Positions 26,106-34,421 are shown, counted from the stretch's first letter. The stretch: DNA of 64,000 nucleotides from Melghirimyces profundicolus (GCF_003054245.1 NZ_QBKR01000017.1:1-64000); one strand, 5' to 3'. Made by a program: numbers and translations. The notes: generated by a model from the sequence alone, not told the origin.

Positions 26106-27689
26106 TCAAGGAGCTTGTCTTTTCCTCTTCTTCTCCAAATTCCGGAGTTCCACCCGCCGGATCTTGCCGCTGGCAGTTTTGGGCAGTTCAGTGACAAATT
26201 CGATTTCCCGGGGATATTTGTAGGGAGCCGTTGTCTCTTTTACGTGATGTTTGAGTTCCTTCACCCGCTCTTCCGAGGAGGAGTAACCGCTTTTCAATAC
26301 GACAAAAGCTTTGACAATCGAACCCCGGACCGGGTCGGGACTGGCCACCACCGCACATTCCTGCACCGCCGGGTGTTTGACGAGAGCATCTTCCACTTCA
26401 AAGGGCCCGATTGTGTAACCGGAACTGATGATAATATCGTCAGAGCGACCTTCAAACCAAAAATATCCATCTTTATCCCTGCGGGCCTGGTCACCGGTCA
26501 AATACCAGTCTCCCCGGTAGGCGTATCGGGTTTTTTCCGGATCCCGGAAATAACCTTTGAAGAGTGCGGGAGCCTCTTTGTGAACAGCAATATCCCCGAC
26601 TTCGCCGTCAGCGACAGGTCTTCCCTCTTCACCGATCAGTTCAACCCGGTTGCCCGGTGTGGGTTTACCCATGGAGCCGGGTTTCACTTCCATTCCCTTC
26701 AACGTTGCGACCAAAAGGGTATTTTCCGTTTGTCCGTAGCCGTCCCGGACATCGACCCCGAAGTGGCGGCGGAACGTGTCGATCACTTCACGGTTCAAGG
26801 GTTCGCCGGCACTGACAGCGCTTCGGAGCCCTTCCAACCGGTATTCACCCAGATTGTCCACCTTGGCCATCATCCGGTACTCGGTGGGAGTGCAACACAG
26901 AACGTTCACCCGGTATTTCTCCATCAACGCCAAATAACGGTGGGCATCAAAGCGCCCCTGGAATACCAAGGCCGTTGCACCGTTTCCCAAAGTGGAAATG
27001 AAGGGACTCCAGACCCATTTCGCCCAACCGGGCCCCGCGGTGGCCCAAACCGTATCTCCTTCGCGGATGTCCAACCACTCCCGGCCCGCCACCGCCTGAT
27101 GGGGAATGGCCCAGCTGTGATGGTGAACGACGCCTTTCGGGCCCCCGGTCGTGCCCGAAGTATAGGAAATGAAGGCCACGTCGTCGGACCGGGTTTTCGG
27201 CAGTTTCTCCCCGCTCCCTTCATCACCCAGGGAGAAAAACGAAAGCCAACGATCCGTCTGCTCCCCCGTCACCCAACCCATTTGAAGGGATGGACAATCA
27301 AGAACCGCTTTTTCCACCCGTTCCCGCAAGGAATGGTCAAAAATCACCGCCTTTGCGTCCGCATGGCGGATGCGGTAGGAAATATCTCCTGGCTGAAGCA
27401 TTTCCGAACCCGGCACCACCGTCAGTCCTGCCTTCAGTGCGCCCAGGTAAGCCACATAAGCCTCCGGGGTCCGGGGAAGAAGGATCATGACGCGATCCCC
27501 TTTTTCCAGCCCTGCCGAAAGGAGCCCTCCGGCCACACGATCCGAATCGGCTTTCAGTTCGGTGTAGGTTACTGCCCGTGTCTCGCCATTTTCGTTTTCC
27601 CACCGAATCGCAACCCGTTCGGGATGATCGGCAAAACGGTTCACATCCTGCGCCATGTTGTAATATTCCGGAATTTGAAACGGTTCCAT
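26106..27689 (-). CDS. AMP-forming acyl-CoA synthetase (medium-chain/acetoacetyl type)
   Basis: This ANL-superfamily ligase (527 aa) activates a carboxylic acid with ATP and transfers it to CoA. The P-loop is YTSGTTGGPKG near 177-187. The motif DGYGQTENT lies near 318, and the hinge motif is around GRSDDIIISSGYTIGP. The catalytic Lys sits in PKTASGKIRR near the C-terminus. It resembles the YtcI/MbcS group, which prefers short- or medium-chain acids (family knowledge); the actual substrate is unknown. The ATG at 27689 is preceded by GGAGGG. Confidence 0.92.
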   Translation of the reverse strand: MEPFQIPEYYNMAQDVNRFADHPERVAIRWENENGETRAVTYTELKADSDRVAGGLLSAGLEKGDRVMILLPRTPEAYVAYLGALKAGLTVVPGSEMLQPGDISYRIRHADAKAVIFDHSLRERVEKAVLDCPSLQMGWVTGEQTDRWLSFFSLGDEGSGEKLPKTRSDDVAFISYTSGTTGGPKGVVHHHSWAIPHQAVAGREWLDIREGDTVWATAGPGWAKWVWSPFISTLGNGATALVFQGRFDAHRYLALMEKYRVNVLCCTPTEYRMMAKVDNLGEYRLEGLRSAVSAGEPLNREVIDTFRRHFGVDVRDGYGQTENTLLVATLKGMEVKPGSMGKPTPGNRVELIGEEGRPVADGEVGDIAVHKEAPALFKGYFRDPEKTRYAYRGDWYLTGDQARRDKDGYFWFEGRSDDIIISSGYTIGPFEVEDALVKHPAVQECAVVASPDPVRGSIVKAFVVLKSGYSSSEERVKELKHHVKETTAPYKYPREIEFVTELPKTASGKIRRVELRNLEKKRKRQAP

Positions 27690-27777
27690 CTTTATCGCCC
27701 TCCATCCGTTCCGAGTGGTTCATGCCCTACCAGAAGTTTTTTCGACACAGATGGCTTCTTTCCTTTTCCCAATATCA

Positions 27778-27808
27778 TAAAAAGGGCAGCGGTAAGTGCC
27801 GCTGCCCG
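27778..27808 (-). terminator. Terminator of the alpha/beta SASP gene
   Basis: A 9-bp stem GGGCAGCGG/CCGCTGCCC with a T run on the minus strand, about 20 bases past the SASP stop. Confidence 0.9.
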
Positions 27809-27830
27809 AAGGTACCAGTTATTCATTTTG

Positions 27831-28046
27831 TTACTTCAATCCGCCACCCAGTTGTTGCTCGGCCAGGGCGACCAGACGCTTGGTAATTTCACCACCGACC
27901 GAACCATTGGCACGGGAAGTGGTGTCAGCGCCCAGTTGAACGCCAAACTCGGAAGCGATTTCGTACTTCATTTGATCCAGAGCTTGAGCAGCACCTTCAA
28001 CCAACAGTTGGTTGGTGTTGCGCTCGCGGTTTTGTTGTTGTTGCAT
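27831..28046 (-). CDS. Alpha/beta-type small acid-soluble spore protein
   Basis: A 71-aa DNA-coating protein of the dormant spore that protects DNA against UV and heat. The two conserved family blocks are present: [14 protein letters not shown], containing the GPR cleavage site, and [18 protein letters not shown]. The ATG at 28046 follows AAGGAGGTG; a GTG four codons upstream is part of that site. A sigma-G-like -10 (CATTCTA) lies at 28088-28094 on the minus strand. Expression should be forespore-specific (family knowledge). Confidence 0.96.
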   Translation of the reverse strand: MQQQQNRERNTNQLLVEGAAQALDQMKYEIASEFGVQLGADTTSRANGSVGGEITKRLVALAEQQLGGGLK

Positions 28047-28289
28047 CTTAGGTCTCACCTCCTTGCAGATGGTACTCTTATATTGCTTAGAATGGCTGAG
28101 CCCGATGCGTGTGAATTTCTGGAATGGACCTCCTTCAGCTCAATTTGGGCATCTGCCTGAGTTGCTCATGGCCAAATTGGGACATATGATACTCTCAAAC
28201 AGCCGCCGTCACGAACTGCGGGATTGTCGGCTTTTCGGAAACCATTTTCGTTTTAGCCGCCATTACGGATTTTCTGCGAGGTGTTTTTG

Positions 28290-28517
28290 ATGAAACAGGA
28301 TTATTATCGTCTGCTCGGCGAACTTCAAACCGTTGATTTTTTCCTGTCGGAACTCAACCTGCATCTCGCCACCCATCCTCAGGATCATCGTGCCCAAGCA
28401 CAGCGGAAGGAATATCACAGGATCCGCCAGGATCTCAACCGTGAGTATGAACATTGCATCCGGTTGATGCACGCCACTCAAGAACAATTGACCATGCGGA
28501 AAGCCCGCAAAAAATAA
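28290..28517 (+). CDS. CotJB-like spore coat protein
   Basis: This 75-aa protein carries the CotJB hallmarks: a hydrophobic helix TVDFFLSELNLHLATHP, then a charged helix (RKEYHRIRQDLNREYEH). In Bacillus, CotJB is encoded with CotJA and CotJC and assembles into the inner coat; neither partner is next to this gene, so it stands alone here. The ATG at 28290 follows GAGGTG. A strong terminator follows directly. Confidence 0.82.
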   Translation: MKQDYYRLLGELQTVDFFLSELNLHLATHPQDHRAQAQRKEYHRIRQDLNREYEHCIRLMHATQEQLTMRKARKK

Positions 28518-28541
28518 AAAGGCGCCTTTCGGGCGCCTTTT
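28516..28541. terminator. Bidirectional terminator between cotJB and a small ORF
   Basis: GGCGCC(T)/GGGCGCC hairpin with flanking A and T runs, serving the convergent genes on both sides. Confidence 0.85.
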
Positions 28542-28549
28542 CACAATTA

Positions 28550-28711
28550 TTATCCGGTTTTCTTTGTCAACTGAGCCCATTGGTTCCTCAGGATTTCCAA
28601 CTCTTCCCTGATGTCGTGTTGCTCCAGGAATTCATGACGTTCAACCGCCTGTTTGTATTCTTCTTTTTTCACACGATATTTGTTTTTGATTTCCAAGAGT
28701 GGATCCTCCAA
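28550..28711 (-). CDS. Small hypothetical protein (53 aa)
   Basis: A 53-codon frame starts at a TTG (28709-28711) behind AGAGGTG and ends with TAA just before the shared terminator. The product is highly charged and probably all-helical, beginning LEDPLLEIKNKYRVKKEEYK and ending TKKTG. It has the look of a genuine small sporulation-type protein: a good ribosome binding site, a terminator and no frame breaks. I recognise no family. Confidence 0.55.
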   Translation of the reverse strand: MEDPLLEIKNKYRVKKEEYKQAVERHEFLEQHDIREELEILRNQWAQLTKKTG

Positions 28712-28848
28712 GGATACACACCTCTTTTACAAGGGAATGCCCAGATGGTATGTTATCTTTACCCTCTCCCTGAAAGGCTCAAACCTCCAGCCATCCCCTG
28801 TAGTGATGAAATCCTTGTATCAAGGGAACAAATAAAAAGACGCACTGT

Positions 28849-29298
28849 TTATCCGTTGTTTTTTCCCTTTTGCCGTTGGTCCAACCACATATTTCGAACG
28901 ATGACGGAAGAACGGAACAACCGGTACATTTTTGCGGCATCGACGGCCGTCCACAATTTGGTCCCCGCGACGATCCGTTGCCCGTCTCTTCGATACCGAA
29001 TGTAATCATGGGCTTTCAGTTGCTTCAGCACGTTGTTCCAATCGGAAGCTGTTCCCAGGTAATCCCGGAACAGATCGTAAACCTCATCCTCACGTACCGA
29101 AGGTTCCCTTTGGGTTCTCAATTCCGGATCCAATGCCGGATAAACCAAAAGCCCCCACAAAATGACCAACGAAGCCCTCGAACGTTCATCCCAGTCTTTA
29201 TGTATGGAGGAATCCGGTCGGTGATCCGGTTCTTTTTCAGAAGAAGGCGATCGGGACGTCAGGAGAGAACTGAGCTTTCGAGCGGATAATTGAGACAT
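28849..29298 (-). CDS. Hypothetical protein, possible winged-helix domain
   Basis: The protein (149 aa) has a Ser-rich, low-complexity N-terminus (about 1-35), one short hydrophobic segment (LVILWGLLVYPAL) and a C-terminal region (about 75-140) whose pattern of helices followed by DYIRYRRDGQRIVAG could be a winged helix. The ATG at 29298 follows AGAAGGTG. It is divergent from the SANT-like regulator gene across an AT-rich spacer. No family is recognised. Confidence 0.6.
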   Translation of the reverse strand: MSQLSARKLSSLLTSRSPSSEKEPDHRPDSSIHKDWDERSRASLVILWGLLVYPALDPELRTQREPSVREDEVYDLFRDYLGTASDWNNVLKQLKAHDYIRYRRDGQRIVAGTKLWTAVDAAKMYRLFRSSVIVRNMWLDQRQKGKNNG

Positions 29299-29319
29299 GA
29301 ACCCCACCTTCTTTCCTTG

Positions 29320-29550
29320 ATTTGGTTTAAAAAGTCGTATTTTGGGATGTATATATAAAATAAACCATTATTCTCTTTATGACCATCTCAACATAGGTTT
29401 ATACTACTTCATGATCCTTTTTCCGCCCCTTTGTTATAGGAAAAATATTCTTTATTTTTCTATAAAATATGCATTGATACGAAGGATATTTTGGTGGATA
29501 ACGGTATTTCTTTTCTGTTATATTTATTAATATAGAAAGTTAAGACAGGG
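29320..29550. other. AT-rich island between two divergent genes
   Basis: This stretch is strikingly AT-rich compared with everything around it, with many TATA, TTTTT and AAAATA tracts. A 62-codon frame (29342-29530) crosses it, but it has no ribosome binding site and its composition is what AT-rich DNA would give by chance. It must hold the promoters of both flanking genes. Confidence 0.6.
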
Positions 29551-29556
29551 AGAGGG

Positions 29557-30396
29557 ATGGCTTTGTTCGATACGAAAAAGGGAAAGTATACCGCCCAAGA
29601 GAATGAACGGATTATTCAAAAGATTAATGAAGGATTGGAACAAGGAGTTCGGGAACGGGAGATTTTGAAGGAACTCTCCGCGGAACTGAACCGGGGTTTT
29701 GCCGGCGTAATGTCCCATGTGCGGAAGTTACGAAGTCAATTCCCGGAGCACTTCAAACCGGGGATCGGCTCCGACCGGGGAAACGGAGAAAGGCGGTTAA
29801 ACAGCTGGACCGAAGAAGAGGAAAACACCGTGATCGAAACGGTCAACCGGTTCCTCGCTCAGGGAAAACCCCTTTCGTCCGCCATCTCCCAGCTGGAAAA
29901 AGAATTGAATCGCACCCAGGGAGCGATTTATCAACGGATTTACACTCTTCGGAGAAAAACTCCGGAACGGTTTCACCGAACGCCGGGACCTCGCCCCCGA
30001 AGACACAGCATATCGGGATGGCAGGTTCAACGCCCCGAGATCCGCGACTTGGAAGAAATCCGCCGGCGGGAATTGGAATTGGCCGGCCATGAAACCGCTG
30101 CCGCTGCCGAATCCTCCGGGACAGCAAACCTCCCGTCAAAAGAGGGTTCCCATTCTACTGCCAACCTCTCCGAAGAAGATCTGGTGTTAATGGCTTTTGA
30201 AAGTCAGTACGGCAAACCCGGCCCGACCATCCGACGCCGACTGACGGATTTGATGCGCAAATACGGTCATACCCGTGTCTCCATCGCCCTGTTCACCCTG
30301 CATGAGGACAAAGAATTCCCCTCTGTCATCACCCGGTTCCTGGAAAATCACCTGAAACGAAACTCACCGGTGAATGAAAAAAAGGCGGGCTCCTAG
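29557..30396 (+). CDS. Putative DNA-binding protein with two SANT/Myb-like repeats
   Basis: A 279-aa protein with an internal duplication: residues about 10-66 (YTAQENERIIQKINEGLEQG... to SQFPEHF) and 87-140 (WTEEEENTVIETVNRFLAQG... to RKTPERF) align along their length, each an aromatic-start three-helix unit like RsfA/Myb domains. A linker and a C-terminal helical domain (about 205-265) follow. RsfA-type proteins regulate forespore genes in Bacillus, so a sporulation regulator is plausible (inference). The ATG at 29557 lies very close to GGGAGAGGG; a TTG two codons later is possible. Confidence 0.75.
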   Translation: MALFDTKKGKYTAQENERIIQKINEGLEQGVREREILKELSAELNRGFAGVMSHVRKLRSQFPEHFKPGIGSDRGNGERRLNSWTEEEENTVIETVNRFLAQGKPLSSAISQLEKELNRTQGAIYQRIYTLRRKTPERFHRTPGPRPRRHSISGWQVQRPEIRDLEEIRRRELELAGHETAAAAESSGTANLPSKEGSHSTANLSEEDLVLMAFESQYGKPGPTIRRRLTDLMRKYGHTRVSIALFTLHEDKEFPSVITRFLENHLKRNSPVNEKKAGS

Positions 30397-30412
30397 GAGC
30401 CTGCCCTTTTTT
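30378..30412. terminator. Bidirectional terminator between the SANT-like gene and minE
   Basis: A 10-bp stem GGCGGGCTCC/GGAGCCTGCC (one mismatch) with A and T runs on each side. It overlaps the stop codons of both convergent genes. Confidence 0.88.
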
Positions 30413-30680
30413 CGTCTTCGGAATCACGAAGCCGGACCGGTATACTGGCGTTCAATACCGTGGTATTGTCCCGCTGCCTGGATTGGGGCCGGATTTCGAC
30501 CTGACCCACGACGTCATAGCCGAATTCATCACACAGTTCGATCAATCGGCCCTGGAACTTTTTCAGCTTCCGCTCATCAATATCCGACCGCTGGTAACTG
30601 AGAACCAGCGACAGCCGGTCATCGGCCGTGGCAGCCGTCGGTCGCTCTTTGTCTTTATTAAACATGTTCAAAAAAACCAC
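30393..30680 (-). CDS. minE: Cell division topological specificity factor MinE
   Basis: The protein (95 aa) stimulates MinD ATPase and drives pole-to-pole Min oscillation. The N-terminal amphipathic segment (VVFLNMFNKDK) precedes DDRLSLVLSYQRS, the anti-MinCD region, and the C-terminal topological domain includes LIELCDEFGYDV. I choose a GTG at 30680, six bases after GAGGTG; it gives a family-typical N-terminus. The gene lies 21 bases downstream of minD in one operon. MinE is absent from Bacillus subtilis, so the pair is of note in a spore former. Confidence 0.9.
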   Translation of the reverse strand: MVFLNMFNKDKERPTAATADDRLSLVLSYQRSDIDERKLKKFQGRLIELCDEFGYDVVGQVEIRPQSRQRDNTTVLNASIPVRLRDSEDEKRAGS

Positions 30681-30701
30681 TCTGTTCACCTCGTCCTTTA
30701 A

Positions 30702-31502
30702 TCAGGCGATGTGGAAAATCCGTTTAATCCGATTGATGAGGCTTGTCTCCTCCAACTCCAGATAGGGGACTTCTTCTCCGTTAATCCGGCGGGCGATGTT
30801 GTTGAAAGCCCGGCCGGCCATCGACTTATCGTCCAGCACAACCGGTTCACCGGTATTGGAAGAACGGATGATGCGACGATCCTCGGGTACAATCCCCAAG
30901 AGGTTGATCGCGAGGTGGTTCTGGACCCGTTCCACACTCAGCATGTCACCGTCTTTTACCATACCGGGTTGCACCCGATTCACCACCAAGTCGATGTGGT
31001 CCAGGTTGGCCGACTCCAGAAGTCCGATCACGCGATCCGAATCCCGTACAGAAGGGATTTCGGGATTGACGACCAAAATGGCCCGGTCTGCCGGAGCGAT
31101 CGCATTTCGAAATCCGCCTTCGATCCCGGCAGGGGAGTCGATCAGGATAAATTCAAATTCCTCCCGCAATTCGTCCACAAGCTGTTTCACCTGCGCCGGT
31201 GTAACCTCCTCTTTGTACCGTGTCTGAGCAGCCGGCAACAGGGCCAGGTTGTCGAATTCTTTATGTCGAACCAAGGACTGGCGCAGTTTACTCGTTCCTT
31301 CGATCACATCCACCAGGTCATAGACAATCCGGTTTTCCAAACCCAGCATCAAGTCCAGCTTCCGGAGGCCGATGTCGGTGTCCATCACGCAAACACTTCT
31401 CCCCAGCTGGGCCAGAGCCAAACCGACCGAAGCGACGGTTGTGGATTTCCCCACTCCGCCTTTCCCACTCGTCACGGTAATGGCTGTGGATTTATGCTTC
31501 AT
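30702..31502 (-). CDS. minD: Septum-site-determining ATPase MinD
   Basis: This membrane-associated ATPase (266 aa) recruits MinC to inhibit FtsZ ring assembly away from midcell. The deviant Walker A motif GKGGVGKSTT lies near 14-23, switch regions are MDTDIGLRKLDLMLG and IDSPAGIEGG, and the C-terminal amphipathic membrane-targeting helix is LINRIKRIFHIA. Length is typical. minE follows within 21 bases, but no minC is found on either side; the upstream neighbour is a DUF1232 gene. Confidence 0.96.
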   Translation of the reverse strand: MKHKSTAITVTSGKGGVGKSTTVASVGLALAQLGRSVCVMDTDIGLRKLDLMLGLENRIVYDLVDVIEGTSKLRQSLVRHKEFDNLALLPAAQTRYKEEVTPAQVKQLVDELREEFEFILIDSPAGIEGGFRNAIAPADRAILVVNPEIPSVRDSDRVIGLLESANLDHIDLVVNRVQPGMVKDGDMLSVERVQNHLAINLLGIVPEDRRIIRSSNTGEPVVLDDKSMAGRAFNNIARRINGEEVPYLELEETSLINRIKRIFHIA

Positions 31503-31686
31503 AACTCTTTACCCCTTTCCAAAGCCTATCTATCTAAAACAGCTGACCAGGGTAAACCCTCATGGAAGAAAGAGAACTTTGCCAAATTTTTTAATGATTT
31601 TGTTTTATTGACAGATTGAAACAAGTTTCTCTGTCATTGTACCAGATATCGGGCCCCAAAAGAAGGGAATGGATGAAAATCCTGTT

Positions 31687-32049
31687 TTATCCGGCCCGTT
31701 CTCTCGCGAAGCGTTCCAGCTCGCGGCTGAGCAACTTCCAGATGATCGCGACGGCGGCCGCATCGTCCACATAACCCGCGATCGGCAGGAAGTCCGGCAA
31801 CACATCGGTCGGGATAATGAAATACAAGAGTGCCGCCCCCGCCAACGCTTTTTGGGCCCGGTGGGTCCCGGGGTCGCGGAAATATCGGTAAAGAAGTTTC
31901 AATTTGTCGATAACCTGTTGAATGCCGCCGACACGCCGGACTTTGTCGTTAAATTCGTCAATGATTTTTCGTTTTCCTTCCGGGGTTTCCGCGGTTTTTT
32001 TCAGCGGTTCGAGAAAATTTTCAACCTTGTTGTTCAGACCAGACGACAT
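31687..32049 (-). CDS. DUF1232 (YkvA-type) membrane protein
   Basis: The protein (120 aa) shows the DUF1232 signature LLYFIIPTDVLPDFLPIAGYVDD at about 78-100, a short hydrophobic hairpin. The N-terminal 60 residues are charged and helical. Function is unknown. The ATG at 32049 is set by GGGGGGAG. It begins 13 bases after the stop of the zinc-ribbon gene on the same strand, so the two are probably co-transcribed. Confidence 0.85.
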   Translation of the reverse strand: MSSGLNNKVENFLEPLKKTAETPEGKRKIIDEFNDKVRRVGGIQQVIDKLKLLYRYFRDPGTHRAQKALAGAALLYFIIPTDVLPDFLPIAGYVDDAAAVAIIWKLLSRELERFARERAG

Positions 32050-32062
32050 CGAACTCCCCCCT

Positions 32063-32611
32063 TCAGTCATGATAAACATGTTTTTTGCAGTGCGAACAGA
32101 TCACCGTTTTTTCTTCGATCTGATCCCCGCAATGAGGACAGACAAAAATCGCCTCCCCTTCCCCCAAAAATGGGGGGGCGGTATTTTCCTCCTCTTCTCT
32201 CGACGGGCCCGGCGGAGCCGGTTTTTCTTCCTCGACCTTCTCTTCCTCCGCTTTGCTGTATCCGGAATCCGGAGCCGGAATCTTCTCTCGGTTACGTTCT
32301 TTTTCTGGAGGGGGAACTTCCTCCTGTTGTTTCAACTTTTCCACCGACTGTTCCAGTTCCGCGATCTTTTCCCGAACATCCCGGATCTGTTGAAGCGTGG
32401 CCCGGGTCAGATCCGTCAGATCCAGACGCCCTTTCATTTCCCAGTATCGGTGGACTTCCCTTCCAAGCCGGCGGTACAGTTCATCTTCATTCTCTTTTTT
32501 GTTGCGGATCAACAGCGTGATCCGGCTGATGTGCAACACCTTTTTTGATCGCTGGCTGGTGCTTTCAATTCCCTTTTCCAGCTTTTGTCTCAGCCCGGTC
32601 AGCAAATCCAA
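32063..32611 (-). CDS. Coiled-coil protein with C-terminal zinc ribbon
   Basis: The protein (182 aa) has an N-terminal helical region (1-90) ending in a leucine-zipper-like helix (IAELEQSVEKLKQQEE), then a Pro/Glu-rich linker, then a four-cysteine zinc ribbon (CPHCG...CSHC) in the last 25 residues. It starts at a TTG (32611) with GGGGAG ten bases upstream. Such zinc-ribbon proteins are common in Bacillales and mostly uncharacterised. It precedes the DUF1232 gene by 13 bases. Confidence 0.75.
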   Translation of the reverse strand: MDLLTGLRQKLEKGIESTSQRSKKVLHISRITLLIRNKKENEDELYRRLGREVHRYWEMKGRLDLTDLTRATLQQIRDVREKIAELEQSVEKLKQQEEVPPPEKERNREKIPAPDSGYSKAEEEKVEEEKPAPPGPSREEEENTAPPFLGEGEAIFVCPHCGDQIEEKTVICSHCKKHVYHD

Positions 32612-32701
32612 AGCGCTTCGCTCCCCTTTTCACGGCTGTGTTTCTTTATTGTACGATGAAATCTGTCTTCCTTCCAGAAGGGAACTCGCTTTCGCCTTCA
32701 A

Positions 32702-32728
32702 ACAAAAAAGCCCCGTCGGGGGCTTTCA
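32702..32728 (-). terminator. Terminator of the Gly/Pro-rich gene, displaced by an inserted element
   Basis: The stem AAAGCCCC/GGGGCTTT with a T run on the minus strand. An element copy (32741-32816) now separates it from the stop codon it serves. Confidence 0.8.
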
Positions 32729-32740
32729 ACACACACCTAA

Positions 32741-32816
32741 AAGCGTTGTGAAAAAGCGAGCGGCAGCATTTACTCCAAGCCCCCTTTCTAGAAACGAACA
32801 TGAAATCACAACGCTT
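32741..32816 (-). mobile_element. Complete short copy (76 bp) of the MITE-like element, reverse orientation
   Basis: On the plus strand it begins AAGCGTTGTGA and ends TCACAACGCTT, perfect 11-bp terminal inverted repeats. The direct repeat CTAA flanks it exactly (32737-32740 and 32817-32820). The right-hand CTAA contains the stop codon TAG (minus strand) of the Gly/Pro-rich gene, so the insertion was immediately 3' of the stop and spared the protein. Confidence 0.9.
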
Positions 32817-33059
32817 CTAAAAGTCGTCGGGACCGGGGCCCAAGCCGGGTCCGGAGCCGAATTCCGGATCGAAGCCGGGACCCGGGCCGAATTCCGGATC
32901 CGGGGGAGGACCCGGAGGAGGTCCCGGCGGCCCCGGGGGAGGCCCTCCGATTCCCGGGCCCCCAAACCCTTTCGGTCCTTTGAAGCCTTTCGGTCCCGGG
33001 CCGAAACCTCTTTTAAAGGGGCCACCCAAGAACCTTTTTCCAAGAAAGAATCCGAACAT
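32817..33059 (-). CDS. Gly/Pro-rich protein, probably spore-surface
   Basis: This 80-aa protein starts with a basic segment MFGFFLGKRFLGGPFKRG and continues as an irregular Gly-Pro-Phe/Asp repeat (GPGPKGFKGPKGFGGPG, then PPPGPP runs, then GPGFDPEFG). Low complexity and no hydrophobic anchor suggest a disordered structural protein; coat or exosporium location is inference. The ATG at 33059 has AGGAGGG. A transposable element lies directly against its stop codon. Confidence 0.75.
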   Translation of the reverse strand: MFGFFLGKRFLGGPFKRGFGPGPKGFKGPKGFGGPGIGGPPPGPPGPPPGPPPDPEFGPGPGFDPEFGSGPGLGPGPDDF

Positions 33060-33167
33060 GCTTTTCCCTCCTGTGATCATAAGCTGAAGTGGGTCTTTAC
33101 CATTCTATGCCGGACTCTTCTTGGCAGAGTGGGACACCCCTCTTCGGTCAAAAGCGGAATTTCACCG

Positions 33168-34421
33168 TCAACTGGAATTGACCACCCTCCGGGATACATG
33201 CCGGGAACCGGAAGAGGCCCGGCGGCTCTCGGAAGCAGCCGAACGGCGAAGCCCGCTTCGCAACCAGAAGGCTCCCGCCACCAACAGACCTGCCGTCAGC
33301 AGGAACAACCCGCGGATCCCGATCCACCCGGCAAGAAAACCGCCGGTGATCGGTCCGAGCATGTGCCCCAGAAAGACGGCGCTGGTGCTGTAACCATAAG
33401 CCGTACTCTCTTTCCCCCGGGGGGCGTTTTTACGGATGAGGGAATGCAGCGAAGGCAACAGCCCTCCCATGCAGAGTCCCAGAAGAAAGCGGAGCACCAG
33501 AAGCTGCCAGACGGACGTAACCATCGCGTGGGGCACAAAGGAAACAGCCGCACCCAACATCGCGAAGAACAACACCCGGTCCGAACCGAACTGATCCCCC
33601 AGGCGTCCCAACCGGGGGGAAGCCAACATGTTGGCCGAACCGGTTACCGCTGTCACCAAACCGGCAAAAAAGGCAAGATATCCTCCGGGTGCACCCAGTT
33701 GGTCCACAAACAGCGACATCTGGGGCATCGGCGCCAACATGGCAAACTGAAGCATGAATCCGACGGAAAAGAGAATCGGGAGCGGTTTTCGGTGAAAGAT
33801 GTGGGATCCTTCCGCCAAGAAGCCGGCCCGTTCCTGTGCGGGTTCGGGTTTCGATACTTCTTTCACGGCAAATGTGACCACCAGCGTGGCCAAACCGATC
33901 ATCAAGGCGGTCAGGGAAAAGATGGTGCGGTAATCGACCACCTCGGCCATGATGCCCCCGATGAAAGGCCCCATGATGCTTCCGGACACAGCTCCCGATT
34001 GCAACATCCCCAAGGCGTAACCGGTCCGCTCCTTCGGCGTGTTGGTTGCGACCAGGGAGATGGATGCCGGGATAAATCCGGAAACCGTCCCGTTTAACAG
34101 TCGCAGAATCAAAAGTTGCAGAGGACTGGTGGCAAGGCCCATCAGAAAGATGACGATCGTCATCCCGAATCCGGATCGCAGGACCATGATCTTGCGGCCC
34201 ACTTTATCCGCCAGACTTCCCCATATCGGAGCCATCACAAAGGCCGACAAAAAGTTGATGCCGAAAATCAGCCCGGCCCAGAGCTGGGTTTTTTCCGGAT
34301 CCGTCACCCCCATCTCATCCTTAAGGTAGAGAGGGAGAAAGGGGATGATCATGCTCATCGCACCCATAACCAGAAATTGGGATGCCATCAGGATATAAAG
34401 ATTCCGTCGCCAAATTTCCAT
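33168..34421 (-). CDS. MFS multidrug efflux transporter (MdtG/Bmr-like)
   Basis: A 417-aa DHA1-type drug:H+ antiporter with about 12 helices. Motif A is GSLADKVGRKIMV in the loop between helices 2 and 3. The helix-5 motif C region is GSIMGPFIGG. The N-terminus MEIWRRNLYILMASQFL is typical of the MdtG group and supports the ATG at 34421; its nearest AAGGAG is rather distant (15 bases). The frame to 34463 has no site. The transported compounds are unknown. Confidence 0.88.
   Translation of the reverse strand: MEIWRRNLYILMASQFLVMGAMSMIIPFLPLYLKDEMGVTDPEKTQLWAGLIFGINFLSAFVMAPIWGSLADKVGRKIMVLRSGFGMTIVIFLMGLATSPLQLLILRLLNGTVSGFIPASISLVATNTPKERTGYALGMLQSGAVSGSIMGPFIGGIMAEVVDYRTIFSLTALMIGLATLVVTFAVKEVSKPEPAQERAGFLAEGSHIFHRKPLPILFSVGFMLQFAMLAPMPQMSLFVDQLGAPGGYLAFFAGLVTAVTGSANMLASPRLGRLGDQFGSDRVLFFAMLGAAVSFVPHAMVTSVWQLLVLRFLLGLCMGGLLPSLHSLIRKNAPRGKESTAYGYSTSAVFLGHMLGPITGGFLAGWIGIRGLFLLTAGLLVAGAFWLRSGLRRSAASESRRASSGSRHVSRRVVNSS

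Noticed and set aside
26115-28160. 681-codon plus-strand frame antisense to the acyl-CoA synthetase
   Set aside because: It is the antisense shadow of a well-supported gene in GC-rich DNA. It has no recognisable domain.
29342-29530. 62-aa AT-rich frame (hydrophobic product)
   Set aside because: No ribosome binding site. Its composition follows from AT-rich DNA, and it lies in the promoter region of the SANT-like gene.
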